Source: an uncultured Ilyobacter sp. (GTDB lineage: Bacteria; Fusobacteriota; Fusobacteriia; Fusobacteriales; Fusobacteriaceae). Taken from it: DNA of 64,000 nt. Shown here piece by piece: positions 6,544 to 14,364 of this stretch. Made by a program: the position numbers and the translations under genes. The stretch covers positions 248,001 through 312,000 of the forward strand of contig NZ_OY760438.1 of the NCBI RefSeq assembly GCF_963663625.1, read 5' to 3'. Positions within the stretch are counted from its first letter, which is position 1; each line of letters starts with the position of its first letter. The notes below the pieces were generated by a model. It did no database searches. It was not told where the DNA came from and saw nothing but the letters and a program-made list of their open reading frames with translations.

Positions 6544-8142
6544 TCAAGAAATAGATATATCGAAAAATCTAACAGCTGACCCGTTGTGGCCTAGATGAAA
6601 ATATCCTCCCCTGTGCTCTGTGTCTGTTGTTTCTATCGAGTAGGAAACATCCACCCTTTCTAATTTAACGCTAGAAGAAGTAACAGTGATTTTGTATTCT
6701 GCTTCTGTTATCCCTAAAGTTAAAGCGGTTACACCAGTAGTTTTAGATTCCAATAAACTTCCTACGCCTTCCGTAACTTTATAAATGTATATACTTCCAT
6801 TCGCTCTCATAAGAAAATGATAGCCATTTGATCCAGTTTTAGAAGTGTCTGTAAAACCTATATCATTATTATTACAGATAAATATGCTACCCCACCTACT
6901 CATATCTCCACTGTTTACAGAATCAATTATCATTTTCAGATTGATAATAAATGTATCTTCATTGGGGTCTTTTTTTATAGGGCTTCCCCAACCTTGCAAA
7001 ACAAATTCAGCAGGAGAATTGTTGGTAAACCCCCAGTATTTAGGACTTGTAAACTGCCCCCTTGAACCCGATCCCGCTATTTGCCCATGCCACAAAGTCT
7101 GGTTTATAAAAGGATCTTTTGTATGGACATGATTAAAAGAGTTGTATAATCCTTTACAATATATAGGGTCGTCAGAAATAACACCATCACCGCCTTTTAT
7201 GTTTATAAAACTCTCTACATCTGAGTGTCTTTTAACTGTGTATCCGAAAACCTTTATACCTAATGCCTTAAAAGATGACACTGTGCCAGCTGTAATTTGA
7301 GAATAATCAGAGCCTAAAAAATCAATTCCTGCATCAACTAACTGTTGTGGAGTTTGTCCTGTCCCATCACTATTTAAATAAAGAGTTGGAACGCCTTTAG
7401 ACACTGCATAAGATAAATATTCTTTTGCCCACCCCATCAAAATGCAACTCTGACCTATTCCACGTTTTAGCAACATATCTACTATAATTTCATCCTCATT
7501 ATTAGAGTTCGATTTCATTTCTAACAGCAAAATTGTTTTCCCACCGAACTCGTCCAAAAATTCTGATAACATTGGAAGTTCTAAGTTTCCGAACCCACCT
7601 TGAGGTAAAAATGTATCAGAATCTACAACTAACCGTTTAAAACCTATAGTCGAAAAATCTGCCACGTTCCCCGTACTCGTAGTAGAATAATCAACGGTGT
7701 TATCGTGTATTATTCCTAATCCACCATCCGAAAGTTTTTGTATATCGCACTCCAAACCATCTATCCCTATGTGATGTGAGAGCCTAAACGCCTCCATAGT
7801 ATTTTCTGGGGCTATGCTCGCTCCTCCTCTGTGTGCAAATACTACAGGGTAGCTCAAATTATTTACTTGCACAGGGGATAAATTCTCTACTTTCTCCGAA
7901 GTTACCTTCTGAGAAAATTCTTCAAAATCACTCGTAGGATTTGCAACTGCTACAGATCCAGCTTGACTGATACATTTATAATACTTACCTGTATTTTTAT
8001 CTATCATTATTTCTTTATATTCAGCCGCATTATCTTGCATAAATTTTGGTTCGGTATCTGATCCGTGTATAGAGTTTGATATTTTTTTTCTAACTAATCT
8101 TTCTCTCCCTATCTGATTAACTCTATTTTCAATTCCTCTCAT
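6544..8142 (-). CDS. Tail fibre/spike with glycerophosphodiester phosphodiesterase domain
   Basis: A 532-aa protein. Residues 1-100 form an adaptor part. A GDPD TIM-barrel follows at about 100-330: FAHRGGASIAPENTMEAF contains the HRG and PENT metal/catalytic signature, then GLECDIQKLSDG and IIHDN supply the other metal ligands and catalytic His. LLLEMKS and the end of the barrel (GDGVISDDP) are intact. The last 190 residues look like a beta-rich lectin or concanavalin-type domain. GDPD domains in tail proteins are thought to cleave surface polymers with phosphodiester links. That the substrate is a capsule or lipopolysaccharide decoration here is inference. Confidence 0.82.
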   Translation of the reverse strand: MRGIENRVNQIGRERLVRKKISNSIHGSDTEPKFMQDNAAEYKEIMIDKNTGKYYKCISQAGSVAVANPTSDFEEFSQKVTSEKVENLSPVQVNNLSYPVVFAHRGGASIAPENTMEAFRLSHHIGIDGLECDIQKLSDGGLGIIHDNTVDYSTTSTGNVADFSTIGFKRLVVDSDTFLPQGGFGNLELPMLSEFLDEFGGKTILLLEMKSNSNNEDEIIVDMLLKRGIGQSCILMGWAKEYLSYAVSKGVPTLYLNSDGTGQTPQQLVDAGIDFLGSDYSQITAGTVSSFKALGIKVFGYTVKRHSDVESFINIKGGDGVISDDPIYCKGLYNSFNHVHTKDPFINQTLWHGQIAGSGSRGQFTSPKYWGFTNNSPAEFVLQGWGSPIKKDPNEDTFIINLKMIIDSVNSGDMSRWGSIFICNNNDIGFTDTSKTGSNGYHFLMRANGSIYIYKVTEGVGSLLESKTTGVTALTLGITEAEYKITVTSSSVKLERVDVSYSIETTDTEHRGGYFHLGHNGSAVRFFDISIS

Positions 8143-8156
8143 TTATCTCCTCCTCC

Positions 8157-8492
8157 TTATAAACTGAATGGAATATTTGAAATTTCTGTAGTTAATGAGT
8201 CCGGCACAATATCGCCCGGATTTTTTTCCAGATCCGTTGTGACCTCTATCTCAGAAACTTCGGTATCTGAAATACCACTAGAGTTCAATCTGCTTTTAGA
8301 ATGGACAACAGAGAACTCTGAACCGTCATATGACCACCCCTTGTACTTCAAGACCTGTCCGGATGAGTTTAAGTAAATAGCTTCCACAGCATAACTTGCG
8401 TCCGAAACAATGTTGCTCACTTCCCCGGAACTGACTTTAGCCTTGTCTGTCACCCCTTGAATATTTCCTATTTTGTTCCCGTACTTTTCCAT
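8157..8492 (-). CDS. Small tail/fibre-joining protein, paralogue of the 11130-11459 gene
   Basis: A 111-aa protein without a recognised family. It shares a core with the product of 11130-11459: here EVSEIEVTTDLEKNPGDIVP, there TVSKIYVEVDVEKNPNKLIP, and both keep a short helical N-terminus. Each copy sits directly upstream of a tail-fibre gene, so it is probably the connector that attaches the fibre to the tail tip (inference). Confidence 0.5.
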   Translation of the reverse strand: MEKYGNKIGNIQGVTDKAKVSSGEVSNIVSDASYAVEAIYLNSSGQVLKYKGWSYDGSEFSVVHSKSRLNSSGISDTEVSEIEVTTDLEKNPGDIVPDSLTTEISNIPFSL

Positions 8493-8516
8493 AAAAAACC
8501 TCCTTCGTGTATATTT

Positions 8517-9188
8517 TTAGGTGTTAGCCCAATTTGCAGCTATGTCAAAGTTTTCCAGTTCTTCGACTGTGCTCAATCCATTTATAACAGCCTTTAAAGT
8601 TGCCTCTTTTCTGTAAAGTTCCTCTATAGGGCCATCTGTTAGTGCCACGAGATCGTCAAAATCATCAACGGTCATTTCTGATGTAGTACCGTCATAAAAG
8701 TACCAAGTTATTGTCAGAGTAATTTTCTCAGGTTCTCTCCCTTCTTTTAAGGCTAGAACACCCTCAGCCTCTTGAGCTTTAATCTGGGTCTTTTCAAGTC
8801 TAGCTTGATAGTAGTCTATATCTGAAAGGTCTGATTTCCGGTATCTTTGCAGATGTCCGTTATAATCAACTGTTGAGGTTTCTCTTAAAGAATCTCTGTA
8901 AGCTGTTATTTCTTTCTCAAGTTTTTCTTTGAGAGGATTTAAAACTTCATCCGGAATAGTCCATTCAGAATTTTCTTCATCCCAGATATGATATTCAGAG
9001 GGCTTTTCTCCGGCCTCGTCTGTTACTTCTCCATCATCTGAAATAATCGGGTTTTTAAAGACTTCATCTGACTCATAATAAGTATAGAGTTCAGCATCAA
9101 GGTCCTTTATGGTTTTTTCGTAGGATCCGCTTAACGGATGTATTCTTTTGACTATTTCTTTTGTTTCCCTGTCTAGAACAAAAATCAT
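8517..9188 (-). CDS. Tail-fibre-associated protein 1 (DUF4376-like)
   Basis: A 223-aa protein. The N-terminal part (MIFVLDRETKEIVKRI) looks like a small beta domain, and a charged helix follows (LKEKLEKEITAYRDSLRE). The C-terminus is related to that of the 5749-6483 product. It lies 12 bp behind the RCC1-repeat fibre gene and probably helps fold it or forms its distal part. The duplication of the set connector, fibre, chaperone gives the phage two fibre modules. Confidence 0.6.
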   Translation of the reverse strand: MIFVLDRETKEIVKRIHPLSGSYEKTIKDLDAELYTYYESDEVFKNPIISDDGEVTDEAGEKPSEYHIWDEENSEWTIPDEVLNPLKEKLEKEITAYRDSLRETSTVDYNGHLQRYRKSDLSDIDYYQARLEKTQIKAQEAEGVLALKEGREPEKITLTITWYFYDGTTSEMTVDDFDDLVALTDGPIEELYRKEATLKAVINGLSTVEELENFDIAANWANT

Positions 9189-9200
9189 TTAGAACCCCCT

Positions 9201-11117
9201 TTAAAACATTCTTCTTGGTATGCTGTTTGTGTCTGGGGCTGTATCTTCTAATATACCGTCAATATTATCTCTTCCACCGTACCCCGTTCCAAATAAAGAA
9301 CCATTTTCGTGAAGTATTAAAACATATCTTCCTCCGCTGTTATATCCTTTAGGCTTAATGTCTGCTATATCTCCGGCAATAGCTGTTTTTGTAAAGGATA
9401 AGCGGTTTGTTGAATCTCCCACGCCTAAAGCTCCGCAAGGATTGTGACCAGTCGCCCATATTTCGGTTCCGTTCTTTAAGAAAACTTGAGAATAGAATGA
9501 ATAAAGGTGACCAGATGTATTCCCAAAGATTTTATCGTATTCTATTAAAATTTCTGTAGGCGTCAAAACATCAGACGTGGATCCAACCCCTAGTTGACCT
9601 TGAGAATTGTAGCCCCAAACGGTCAATTTATTCTTAGAGGTATACGTGCAATATACAGATGACGCCCCACCTCCTACGACCAAAATTGAATCGACATTAT
9701 TATCTAATACCTTTGTTACTGTTGACCTTGTTGTAAATGTGCCATCACCAAGTTGACCAAAATTGTTATCCCCACAAGTATAAATTGCCCCGTCTGTACT
9801 TAGAAAAATAGTCGACGCCCCCGTGTATGCACCACTAGAATAAAATCCGTAACCGCCTTGAATATCTTTAATTGTAAGTGTTTCCGGAAAAACAACTTGT
9901 GTCCATGAACTCCGATCTGTCGAAGTACCATCACCGAGTTGGCCGTGCATGTTCCCGCCTGTTCCGTATATGGACCCATCTTCGACCTCTATAAATGTAA
10001 CACCGGAGGAAAATCCGTTGTTCCAAAGTCTCAAAATTTCAGTATGTCCGGATGGTATGGTTAGTTGTGTGAAAGTGCTAATTGTTCCGGTTGTTCCGTC
10101 ACCCATACGGCCATATAGATTCGCACCAGTTCCCCACCAAGTACCGTCAGTTTTTTTTATATATAACATCCCGTAGTCGTTGTTGTATGATCCAAAATTA
10201 GTTGGGTACATTTCCGATACGCCTGTAGCCAATAAAGTCGGAATTTTTACTGAAGTTGTATCCCCAGTTCCAAGCACACCTCTAGCATTATAGCCCCATC
10301 CCCACAAGTTTCCGTTTTCAAAAAGAATGAATTTATTTTGACCAGACTCAGCTATGTCCACAACCTCAGATTCGTCACAATCCGGGATCATAGCCTCATT
10401 CATACCCTGTACATCTATTCCGTTTATACAACCATAATTATCAGCTAGGCCCCAATAAATAACTCTGTTATCTGTTGTTAAGGCTATATTCGAGGCATAA
10501 CTGTCGCCCCTAGCTATCTTCTTTATTTTTACAGCAGCTTGATATTTCTGGGTATATTCTATTATTTCAGCTCCATCCTCTACACTAGGTTTCCAATCCA
10601 CAGATTTATAAGGATGATCGTGTGTATCAGACTTAGTTCCAAGTCCGTCTGACAGTGCCTTTTGTGAAGGGACCAGAAACTCACTATTTCCGGTATAATC
10701 ATTTGTTAGATCCGCCTCTTGCAAAGTTCCAACAGAACTATTTATTTCAATAATTTTATTGCTTGTATATGAATCAAGTTCCATTTTTTTATCCGTTGTA
10801 TAACTATCAATAGCCGGATTAACTGTCCCTGTCCTATAGGAATTAAGTTCACTTTCTTTTGCAGCCTCGTAGGTGTCCAACTCTCCTTTTTTATCTGTTG
10901 TGTAGCTATCTAATTCTGGTTTTTTTTCGTCTATCACATAGTTATCTAGGGTTATTTTGCTAGTATTTTCAACATAATCGTCTAGTTCTGGCTTAATAGT
11001 TACATCAGCATATGTTTGAGTAGCCTCATTTGCATTAGAGATCTCTCCCTCTATTACCTTTTTAAGATCAGCGTATATATTAAAAAGCATTTCTTTTAAA
11101 CTTCCCCCTCTAAACAT
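9201..11117 (-). CDS. Tail fibre with coiled-coil repeats and an RCC1-type beta-propeller
   Basis: A 638-aa protein. Residues 40-130 hold repeated ELDSYTTDKKxELDxY units, likely a fibrous stalk. From about residue 190 on, repeats of the RCC1 type follow: WGWGYNARGVLGTGD, WGTGANLYGRMGDG, YGTGGNMHGQLGDGTSTDRS, TCGDNNFGQLGDGT and VWGYNSQGQLGVGSTSD. The WGxNxxGQLG(D/T)G pattern is the RCC1 signature and predicts a propeller of about seven blades, probably the receptor-binding head. The start has AGGAGG 8 nt upstream. Neighbours are the connector gene upstream and its chaperone downstream. Confidence 0.85.
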   Translation of the reverse strand: MFRGGSLKEMLFNIYADLKKVIEGEISNANEATQTYADVTIKPELDDYVENTSKITLDNYVIDEKKPELDSYTTDKKGELDTYEAAKESELNSYRTGTVNPAIDSYTTDKKMELDSYTSNKIIEINSSVGTLQEADLTNDYTGNSEFLVPSQKALSDGLGTKSDTHDHPYKSVDWKPSVEDGAEIIEYTQKYQAAVKIKKIARGDSYASNIALTTDNRVIYWGLADNYGCINGIDVQGMNEAMIPDCDESEVVDIAESGQNKFILFENGNLWGWGYNARGVLGTGDTTSVKIPTLLATGVSEMYPTNFGSYNNDYGMLYIKKTDGTWWGTGANLYGRMGDGTTGTISTFTQLTIPSGHTEILRLWNNGFSSGVTFIEVEDGSIYGTGGNMHGQLGDGTSTDRSSWTQVVFPETLTIKDIQGGYGFYSSGAYTGASTIFLSTDGAIYTCGDNNFGQLGDGTFTTRSTVTKVLDNNVDSILVVGGGASSVYCTYTSKNKLTVWGYNSQGQLGVGSTSDVLTPTEILIEYDKIFGNTSGHLYSFYSQVFLKNGTEIWATGHNPCGALGVGDSTNRLSFTKTAIAGDIADIKPKGYNSGGRYVLILHENGSLFGTGYGGRDNIDGILEDTAPDTNSIPRRMF

Positions 11118-11129
11118 CTAGCCACCTCC

Positions 11130-11459
11130 TTATAATAGATCTAGTTCAGTCTGTAAAGCAGCCGGGATAAGCTTGTTTGGATTCTTCTCAACGTCCACTT
11201 CCACATAAATTTTAGATACAGTTGTAGAAATAAGATCAGAAGTGTAGCTCATATCTATAGAGTGCCTCAAAGTAAAATTGTCTATTGTGGCTGTGTCTAG
11301 ATCCTCATTATCCAAACTCCAATGCTCTTTTGATACCATTTGTCCATCTGAGTTCATCTTCCAAGCTGAAACAGCAAAACTCGTGTCTATAATTGTCATA
11401 GCCGTATTTTTTATTCCAGTTTGTACATAAGTTTTTATAGCTTTTATAGTTTCTAACAT
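11130..11459 (-). CDS. Small tail/fibre-joining protein, paralogue of the 8157-8492 gene
   Basis: A 109-aa protein directly upstream of the RCC1 fibre gene (12-bp gap). It shares the VEKNPNKLIPAALQTEL-type ending with the second copy (LEKNPGDIVPDSLTTEI). The function is unknown; the repeated pairing with fibre genes suggests a structural linker at the tail tip. Confidence 0.5.
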   Translation of the reverse strand: MLETIKAIKTYVQTGIKNTAMTIIDTSFAVSAWKMNSDGQMVSKEHWSLDNEDLDTATIDNFTLRHSIDMSYTSDLISTTVSKIYVEVDVEKNPNKLIPAALQTELDLL

Positions 11460-11472
11460 TTAGGCCCTCCTT

Positions 11473-12375
11473 TTATATATAAGTTCTATTGTTTAACCAA
11501 GAAAAACTCGGTGTAACCGTATTGAAGTGTGTAGCTGAATTTCCCGTTCTCACATAGCTGTCTATTCTTCCGTGGTCGTGGAAATCTCCTTTTGAAGCCC
11601 AGCATGTCAAATAAGAATCCCCATCAATTACATTTCTTTTTATATACATATATGCGTATTCATAAACGGTATATTGATCATCGTTGGGCCCAGTTTCATA
11701 CGAGGCTACTACTTTTATTGTTACTGTTACACCGTCCGGGATAGTTTCTAATCCTCCTACGTGTACCCAGACTTTATCACTGGAACCCGGAACATTTGTA
11801 ATCGTCAGTCCGTATGGATTGGTTGGCCAAGTTGCTCCAGGGTATTTGTTCCATCCGGTTTCAAAATACCCTATAACCTTTGAGGTTGTACTTCCATAAT
11901 TTCGGTTTTTACTCCATTCTTTCACAACGTCAATATTTGATTCCAGATTATTCATAAACCAATAATTCCCGGCCTCATAAAGTTCTTTCTCGGCATTTAT
12001 TATGCTAGTAATCATATAATAATCAGCTGATGTAATATCTGGTTCATATCCGCCTGAATAATCTTCTACAGCGGAAAACTCATAGTTAAAAGTTTCTAGG
12101 TTTGGCATACTTGCCTGTTTTCCAATTACCCAAGTGTTATAAGCTGAAAAGAGAGTTTCATATCTGGACCTTAAATCAAGTTGAGCTTGATTCAGCGACA
12201 CTATAACCTCTTTACTTAAAGGATCCGCTGCCTCTGCCATCAAGTAATTCGCTCCGGGATCACTCGTGATCTTCCTTGTGAGCTGTGAAAATCCCGTGTC
12301 TAGTAGTTTTATCGTGGCTTGTCCGCTTTTTAGTTTCTTTTTAAACTCAGTAATTTCCATAAGCTTTTTTCCCAC
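11473..12375 (-). CDS. Tail tip or baseplate protein, unrecognised
   Basis: A 300-aa protein that abuts the end of the 12376-13944 gene. It has a helical N-terminal third (EITEFKKKLKSGQATIKLL) and a beta-rich C-terminal part with many Tyr, Trp and Gly residues, ending in NTVTPSFSWLNNRTYI. No family was recognised. Its place between the tail-tip protein and the fibres suggests a baseplate or host-contact role. Confidence 0.45.
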   Translation of the reverse strand: MGKKLMEITEFKKKLKSGQATIKLLDTGFSQLTRKITSDPGANYLMAEAADPLSKEVIVSLNQAQLDLRSRYETLFSAYNTWVIGKQASMPNLETFNYEFSAVEDYSGGYEPDITSADYYMITSIINAEKELYEAGNYWFMNNLESNIDVVKEWSKNRNYGSTTSKVIGYFETGWNKYPGATWPTNPYGLTITNVPGSSDKVWVHVGGLETIPDGVTVTIKVVASYETGPNDDQYTVYEYAYMYIKRNVIDGDSYLTCWASKGDFHDHGRIDSYVRTGNSATHFNTVTPSFSWLNNRTYI

Positions 12376-13944
12376 TTAATAACCCCCTTGATTGTTTAAA
12401 AAGCTGCAGACACTATTATGATTCTCTAAACAGCTTTTAAAATTAGGATCCGTTGTATCGTTGAAAAGCTTGTGTGAGATCTCTTCCTCTGTGGTAGTTA
12501 CTACCCAAGTGCCATCAATAGCTTTTCCAAGATTGTTTCCATCTATAAAGGCCCCCCATTCAACCCCTAGATCCATAAATGCAACTCCACCAAAAGGATC
12601 TTCTTCATCTTCTGTCGCTCCTATTCCTGCTAGTCCCGAATTATCTCCTTCCCAAGCAACAACTGTTTCGTGAGAGAAGAACACATAATCTCCGGCTTTC
12701 AAGGAAGTAGCCTCTTCCAATGGGACCGTCAAAGTTATCTCTATAGAAGGTAGAGCGTACCTTGAGAATATAGCGTCTGTAACTCCCTGTGCAAATGTGG
12801 CCCTCGCTGTATCTGAAAGGTTATTGATCCCTCTTATTTCAATCTCTTGTGGGCTGTCAGTAGGTATAAACATTCTGAATTTATTATATGATGTTGCATT
12901 TCCAAAGTATCTTATGACCGATTCTTCATCATCTTTAAACTTCCACCCGTACTTACATTGGATATGATTCACCACGTTATCATCTGTGATAGCTTTTTTA
13001 TCTACAGAAATAATGTTTTCTTCTGAAAAAGTTGCTACCTCGTCACCGGATTGTGGTTGCTTGTGTAGTTTTATTCCTAATTTCCCCTGTGAGTTTACAT
13101 ATGGGAATATAGCACAAGGTTTATAAATGTTTTCTTTCAGATATTCATAAGGATCTCCAACAGCCTCTCTGAACTCAAAATAGAATTGATAAGAGCTGCT
13201 GCTTAACGAGGCCCTAACAGAGTTGAAAGATTCCAGATCCACGAAATCCGCCCAATCATTTGATAGATAAGAAACTTGTACATCAAGGGTATCTGTAGAA
13301 AAGGCTATCTGGTAGATCATTTCCACAAAGTCAATCACATGACCGTTAAAAGTTATCACTCTTGTATTAACAGCGTTTCCATTGTCGTCCGTGTCCCCTT
13401 CGTCCTGCTCTATAATAGTGAATCCCTTTCTTGTTCCCCCGTCATCATAATGAGGCAGCCTGTAAGTGTTTATATCACTAATGCTTTCAGCTTGATAATT
13501 AGAAAACTCTCTATCAAATATAGAAGTTTTTAGCCTCTCTTGTACGTCTGCAACCTCTATTTCATAATAAGTTTCAAGAGTGTCGTTGTTTATTTCTCTT
13601 ATAATTCCCATATAGATTAAATAGGTGTTTTTGTCAGCGTCTACAGCGTAGATCTCAACTTTTTCTCCGTAGGTCATGGTCCCTTCTGAATTTTGCCGCT
13701 CATAGAACCATTGTGATATTGAATAGTCTGGATTCCCTATTCTTATTTTGCTAGATGATACAGAACATTTACTCTCCGTAGGCGTGATGGTTGAAGTTAT
13801 GTCACTTGGCGTATTTGCTATAGCCAGACACTCTATCCCATCAAGATAGATCCCCTCACCTGTAGCAACATATAAAGGGCTTTCATCATTTGTCCCGGAT
13901 CTAAGAGAATCAAAAATTTTAATAGCATAGTTATAATACTTCAT
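12376..13944 (-). CDS. Tail tip/baseplate hub protein
   Basis: A 522-aa protein. Its size, position behind tape measure and one further gene, and beta-rich sequence with a repeated description of ring-like domains (MTYGEKVEIYAVD, YLIYMGIIREINND, YEIEVADVQERL) fit siphophage tail-hub proteins of the distal-tail/Dit-Tal type. It overlaps the upstream gene by 4 bp, which suggests coupled translation. A specific family could not be assigned. Confidence 0.5.
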   Translation of the reverse strand: MKYYNYAIKIFDSLRSGTNDESPLYVATGEGIYLDGIECLAIANTPSDITSTITPTESKCSVSSSKIRIGNPDYSISQWFYERQNSEGTMTYGEKVEIYAVDADKNTYLIYMGIIREINNDTLETYYEIEVADVQERLKTSIFDREFSNYQAESISDINTYRLPHYDDGGTRKGFTIIEQDEGDTDDNGNAVNTRVITFNGHVIDFVEMIYQIAFSTDTLDVQVSYLSNDWADFVDLESFNSVRASLSSSSYQFYFEFREAVGDPYEYLKENIYKPCAIFPYVNSQGKLGIKLHKQPQSGDEVATFSEENIISVDKKAITDDNVVNHIQCKYGWKFKDDEESVIRYFGNATSYNKFRMFIPTDSPQEIEIRGINNLSDTARATFAQGVTDAIFSRYALPSIEITLTVPLEEATSLKAGDYVFFSHETVVAWEGDNSGLAGIGATEDEEDPFGGVAFMDLGVEWGAFIDGNNLGKAIDGTWVVTTTEEEISHKLFNDTTDPNFKSCLENHNSVCSFLNNQGGY

Positions 13945-14348
13945 GCCAGATCAACCCTCTCAATTAAGGTTATTGATAGGTCGTAAAAACTTGTCCCGGT
14001 TTTCTGAGAAGGTTTTAGATCCGTTAGTTCGAATGAAAAAACAGGCTCCCCGGCTGTAGTTTTAAGATCAAAATACCCTTTTGAAGTAAGCTTGGATTTT
14101 GTTATAGTCACTTTTTCTTCATTAATTTTAGCTGTCTGGAACTGTTTTATAATGCTTTCTATTTCATCATAGGTTAGCCATTGGAGAGATAAGGCGTATT
14201 TATGCTTTAGCCATCTTATTATGTTGTATTCCTTACCACTTTCAGAAGTGTTCAGAATAGATCCGTCAGAATCTTTCTCATACCCTTCGTATTTAATACC
14301 CTTGATTTTATAAGGTTCAAGGTTATTGATAGTTGTTAAAATTTGCAT
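13941..14348 (-). CDS. Tail protein of unknown function (distal tail-like position)
   Basis: A 135-aa protein between the tape-measure gene and the hub gene. YNIIRWLKHKYALSLQWLTY and the alternating strands after it (KVTITKSKLTSKGYFDL) suggest a small beta-sandwich that docks on the tail tube, as in distal tail proteins. This is inferred from gene order only. It overlaps the next gene by ATGA. Confidence 0.45.
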   Translation of the reverse strand: MQILTTINNLEPYKIKGIKYEGYEKDSDGSILNTSESGKEYNIIRWLKHKYALSLQWLTYDEIESIIKQFQTAKINEEKVTITKSKLTSKGYFDLKTTAGEPVFSFELTDLKPSQKTGTSFYDLSITLIERVDLA

Positions 14349-14364
14349 TTGCCACCCCCTCTTA

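Noticed and set aside
13276-13533. Plus-strand frames within the late genes, for example here and at 16361-16801, 20342-20560 and 25047-25334
   Set aside because: They lie antisense to well-supported phage genes, lack ribosome sites and have low-complexity Ser-rich composition typical of reversed coding strands.
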